Source: DATGUA01 sp035301545 (lineage in GTDB: Bacteria > Bacillota > Clostridia > Tissierellales > Tissierellaceae). From it: 8,147 nucleotides of DNA. Location of the stretch: NCBI GenBank assembly GCA_035301545.1, contig DATGUA010000031.1, positions 1-8,147 of the forward strand, read 5' to 3'. This document shows, in pieces, positions 6,961-8,147 of this stretch. Below the pieces are notes generated by a model. It was not told the origin of the DNA. It did not search any database and was given only the letters and a program-made list of their open reading frames with translations. Position numbers and translations under genes: made by a program. Numbering within the stretch: the stretch's first letter is position 1; every line of letters begins with the position of its first letter.

Positions 6961-7581
6961 TTATCTTCCTACTACCATATACAATAATGCATTTACAATA
7001 GATGCTGCTACATTACTACCACCTTTATTTCCCATAGTAGTAATTTGTGGTATATCAAATTCTCTTAAATATTCTTTAGATTCAGCAGCTCCTACAAATC
7101 CTACTGGTACTCCTACTATAAATTTAGGATCTACTTTTCCTTCTTTATATAATTCTAATATTCTAAATAAAGCTGTTGGAGCATTACCTACTACAAATAT
7201 ATCTACTCCCTCTTCTACTGCTAAATCTACTGCACAAGCAGATCTAGTAGTTTCTAATTTTTTAGACATTTTAAATACTCTTTCATCATCTATATAACAT
7301 TTTAAATCACAATTTGCTTTTTCCAATGCTGGTTTATTAATCCCCATAAATCCCATTCTAGTATCTGTAAATATAGTAGCTCCTTCTTTTATATTTTCTT
7401 TAGCTACTTCTATAAAATTATTTCTAAAATTTATTATTTTTCTATATTCTAAATCTCCTGTAGTATGTATCATTCTTTTAGCTACAATTAACTCTTCTTC
7501 TGAAAAGTTTGTATCTGACATTACTTCTTGAATTATATCCATACTTTTGTTTTCTATTTTCATTGGGTTTTTGATGTACAT
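6961..7581 (-). CDS. cbiC: Cobalt-precorrin-8 methylmutase (cobyrinate-forming)
   Basis: CbiC (CobH family) moves the methyl group from C11 to C12 in the last ring reaction, giving cobyrinate. The 206 residues match the family length. RMIHTTGD (36-43) contains the histidine (His39) expected to act as the catalytic proton carrier. DTRMG (73-77), TRSACAVDLA (112-121), VGNAPTALFR (131-140), GVPVGFVGAAESKE (157-170) and GNKGGSNVAASIVNALL (184-200) are the conserved blocks in order. The start at 7581 has a strong AAGGAGTG ribosome binding site at seven bases; an internal Met at residue 7 is a poorer choice. This is the first gene of the visible operon, behind a repeat-rich leader. Confidence 0.97.
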   Translation of the reverse strand: MYIKNPMKIENKSMDIIQEVMSDTNFSEEELIVAKRMIHTTGDLEYRKIINFRNNFIEVAKENIKEGATIFTDTRMGFMGINKPALEKANCDLKCYIDDERVFKMSKKLETTRSACAVDLAVEEGVDIFVVGNAPTALFRILELYKEGKVDPKFIVGVPVGFVGAAESKEYLREFDIPQITTMGNKGGSNVAASIVNALLYMVVGR

Positions 7582-7586
7582 ATTTT

Positions 7587-7595
7587 CACTCCTTG
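7587..7595 (-). promoter_or_regulatory. Ribosome binding site of cbiC
   Basis: CAAGGAGTG on the minus strand ends five bases before the cbiC ATG, with AGGAG at ideal spacing. It fixes the first codon at 7581 rather than the internal Met seven codons in. Confidence 0.85.
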
Positions 7596-7623
7596 TTTTC
7601 TTGATAATTATTTTTACAAATTA

Positions 7624-7639
7624 CTATAAATATTTATAG
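7624..7639. promoter_or_regulatory. Perfect 16-base palindrome near the cbiC promoter region
   Basis: CTATAAATATTTATAG is a perfect palindrome without a loop. That form suits a dimeric protein operator better than an RNA hairpin. It covers the likely -10 region of the candidate promoter at 7625-7653 and touches one copy of AGGTAAACC. In such AT-rich sequence a chance palindrome is possible. Confidence 0.4.
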
Positions 7640-7653
7640 GTAAACCCTTTCAA
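7625..7653 (-). promoter_or_regulatory. Candidate sigma-70-type promoter for cbiC
   Basis: On the minus strand TTGAAA (7653-7648) is followed after 17 bases by TTTATA (7630-7625), or after 19 bases by the better TATAGT (7628-7623). The match is moderate, and similar sequences are common in AT-rich DNA. If used, transcription would begin about 35 bases before cbiC and exclude element E3 from the transcript. Confidence 0.3.
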
Positions 7654-7734
7654 TAAATTTATATAAAGGTCTTCCCTGAAAAATAAAAACTGTATTTTAT
7701 TAGAAGTCATCTTTTTTATATATAAATTTATTTC
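7638..7734. repeat. Leader repeat unit B: stem element plus GGTTTACCT
   Basis: Read on the minus strand, this unit begins GAAATAAATTTATATATAA, contains element E3 and ends GGTTTACCT. Unit A (7820-7766) begins GAAATTAAATTTATTATAA, contains a shorter inverted repeat and ends with the same GGTTTACCT. The shared order at both ends suggests two related modules in tandem, though the middles have diverged or were never alike. Confidence 0.4.
7652..7732. repeat. Element E3: 81-base structured palindrome with inner hairpin
   Basis: The arms 7652-7665 and 7719-7732 pair perfectly over 14 bases (AATAAATTTATATA and its complement). After one mismatch an A-U and two G-U pairs continue the stem. Inside are TCTTCCC (7670-7676), a 7-base-pair hairpin (AATAAAA 7682-7688 with TTTTATT 7695-7701, 6-base loop) and AAGTCATCT (7704-7712). 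The AAGTCATCT block is identical to that in E2, in the same place relative to the hairpin. The pattern reads on the plus strand. The very AT-rich stem makes this copy less certain than E1 and E2 if judged alone. Confidence 0.65.
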
Positions 7735-7765
7735 TACTTACCAGGTATAGTGACTCCTTTTATTC

Positions 7766-7820
7766 AGGTAAACCGTTATAAGAAATTAATATAGTGACGT
7801 CTTATAATAAATTTAATTTC
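7766..7820. repeat. Leader repeat unit A with two interlocking inverted repeats
   Basis: TTATAAGA (7776-7783) pairs with TCTTATAA (7800-7807), and GAAATTAA (7782-7789) pairs with TTAATTTC (7813-7820). One arm of the second helix lies in the loop of the first, so the two either exclude each other or form a pseudoknot. On the minus strand the unit ends with GGTTTACCT, as unit B does. Confidence 0.45.
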
Positions 7821-7909
7821 CAATTTTTATCGGAGGAGTGTTCTATATATAATTATTCCTTTTGCCTAAACTAATCTTATTCATACAACCATATATTTTA
7901 AATTACTTA

Positions 7910-8147
7910 TTAAAAATGTACACTATCTAATATATTATCTAACACCTTTTTATTACCTAAAAAATGAATATGAGGATAACCTACTAAAATATTATTTTTC
8001 TGATAACCACACTTCCAACTTCTCTCACTTTTAGGTTTAGTTATTTTATATATTTCTTCTTCATTAGTTTTTACTATTGATCTATGGTATTCTTTACCTG
8101 TGACTTTATCTCCTGTATTCCCTAAGATACAATCTTCTTCTAATTCT
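7910..8147 (-). CDS. 3' end of an unidentified protein, cut by window edge
   Basis: An open frame enters from the right edge and runs 78 codons (first full codon at 8146) to a TAA at 7912-7910. The visible part begins ELEEDCILGN, is rich in charged residues, and contains ERSWKCGYQKNN and GYPHIHFLGN before ending LDSVHF. I do not recognise the family; no membrane segment or known catalytic motif is visible, and two cysteines 40 residues apart are too few to argue a zinc ribbon. It reads in the same direction as the cbi genes, ending 328 bases before cbiC, with no clear terminator after it. Its codon use resembles its neighbours. Whether it belongs to the cobalamin operon cannot be judged from this fragment. 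Confidence 0.6.
   Translation of the reverse strand, partial: ELEEDCILGNTGDKVTGKEYHRSIVKTNEEEIYKITKPKSERSWKCGYQKNNILVGYPHIHFLGNKKVLDNILDSVHF

Larger units (their letters stand above)
7582..7909 (-). promoter_or_regulatory. Repeat-rich gene-free leader upstream of cbiC
   Basis: This 328-base stretch has no credible gene. It holds element E3 (7652-7732), two copies of AGGTAAACC on the plus strand (7638-7646 and 7766-7774), two copies of TATAGTGAC (7746-7754 and 7790-7798), a 16-base palindrome (7624-7639) and interlocking inverted repeats at 7776-7820. A leader of this size before a cobalamin operon would usually hold a cobalamin riboswitch, but I cannot find the GGTGAAAATCC and GCCACTG core blocks or a full B12 box. 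Regulation probably acts here by another device, or by a promoter near cbiC; that is inference. Confidence 0.6.

Noticed and set aside
7648..7690. TCAGGGAAGACCT on the minus strand as a B12 box
   Set aside because: It resembles the box only loosely (an inserted GA), and no other cobalamin riboswitch block is placed correctly upstream.

Overview
This AT-rich window comes from a low-GC Gram-positive anaerobe, most likely one of the Clostridia or Tissierellia. The evidence is AT-rich codon use, strong AGGAGG-type ribosome binding sites, and an oxygen-independent cobalamin pathway marked by cbiD, cbiG and the separate cbiE and cbiT genes. The genus cannot be fixed from the sequence.

All recognisable genes lie on the minus strand, so the operon reads from right to left. 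At the right edge (8147-7910) is the 3' end of an unidentified gene. A 328-base gene-free leader follows (7909-7582). It is packed with inverted and direct repeats but has no recognisable classical cobalamin riboswitch. Next comes a tightly coupled block, cbiC-cbiD-cbiE-cbiT-cbiF-cbiG-cbiH-cbiJ (7581-1539), in which every junction overlaps or is one base apart. A second gene-free gap of 327 bases (1538-1212) holds two long, perfectly paired 77-base stem structures and a short direct repeat. The operon then continues with cobU and cobS; cobS is cut by the left edge.

The proteins form a nearly continuous part of corrin synthesis. CbiH, CbiF, CbiE and CbiT methylate the ring, CbiH also contracts it, CbiG opens the delta-lactone and CbiD methylates C1. 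CbiJ reduces the macrocycle, and CbiC moves the C11 methyl to C12 to give cobyrinate. CobU and CobS then assemble the nucleotide loop. Cobalt insertion, the C20 methylase (CbiL), the amidases (CbiA, CbiP), CbiB and CobT are not in the window and must be encoded elsewhere if the pathway is complete.

The least ordinary feature is a set of three structured elements, E1 (1424-1500), E2 (1308-1384) and E3 (7652-7732). They share length, a long outer stem, an inner hairpin and an AAGTCA motif just after that hairpin, but their stem sequences differ completely. All three lie in gene-free gaps of this one operon. They could be a family of small structured RNAs, protein-binding sites, or mobile palindromic elements.
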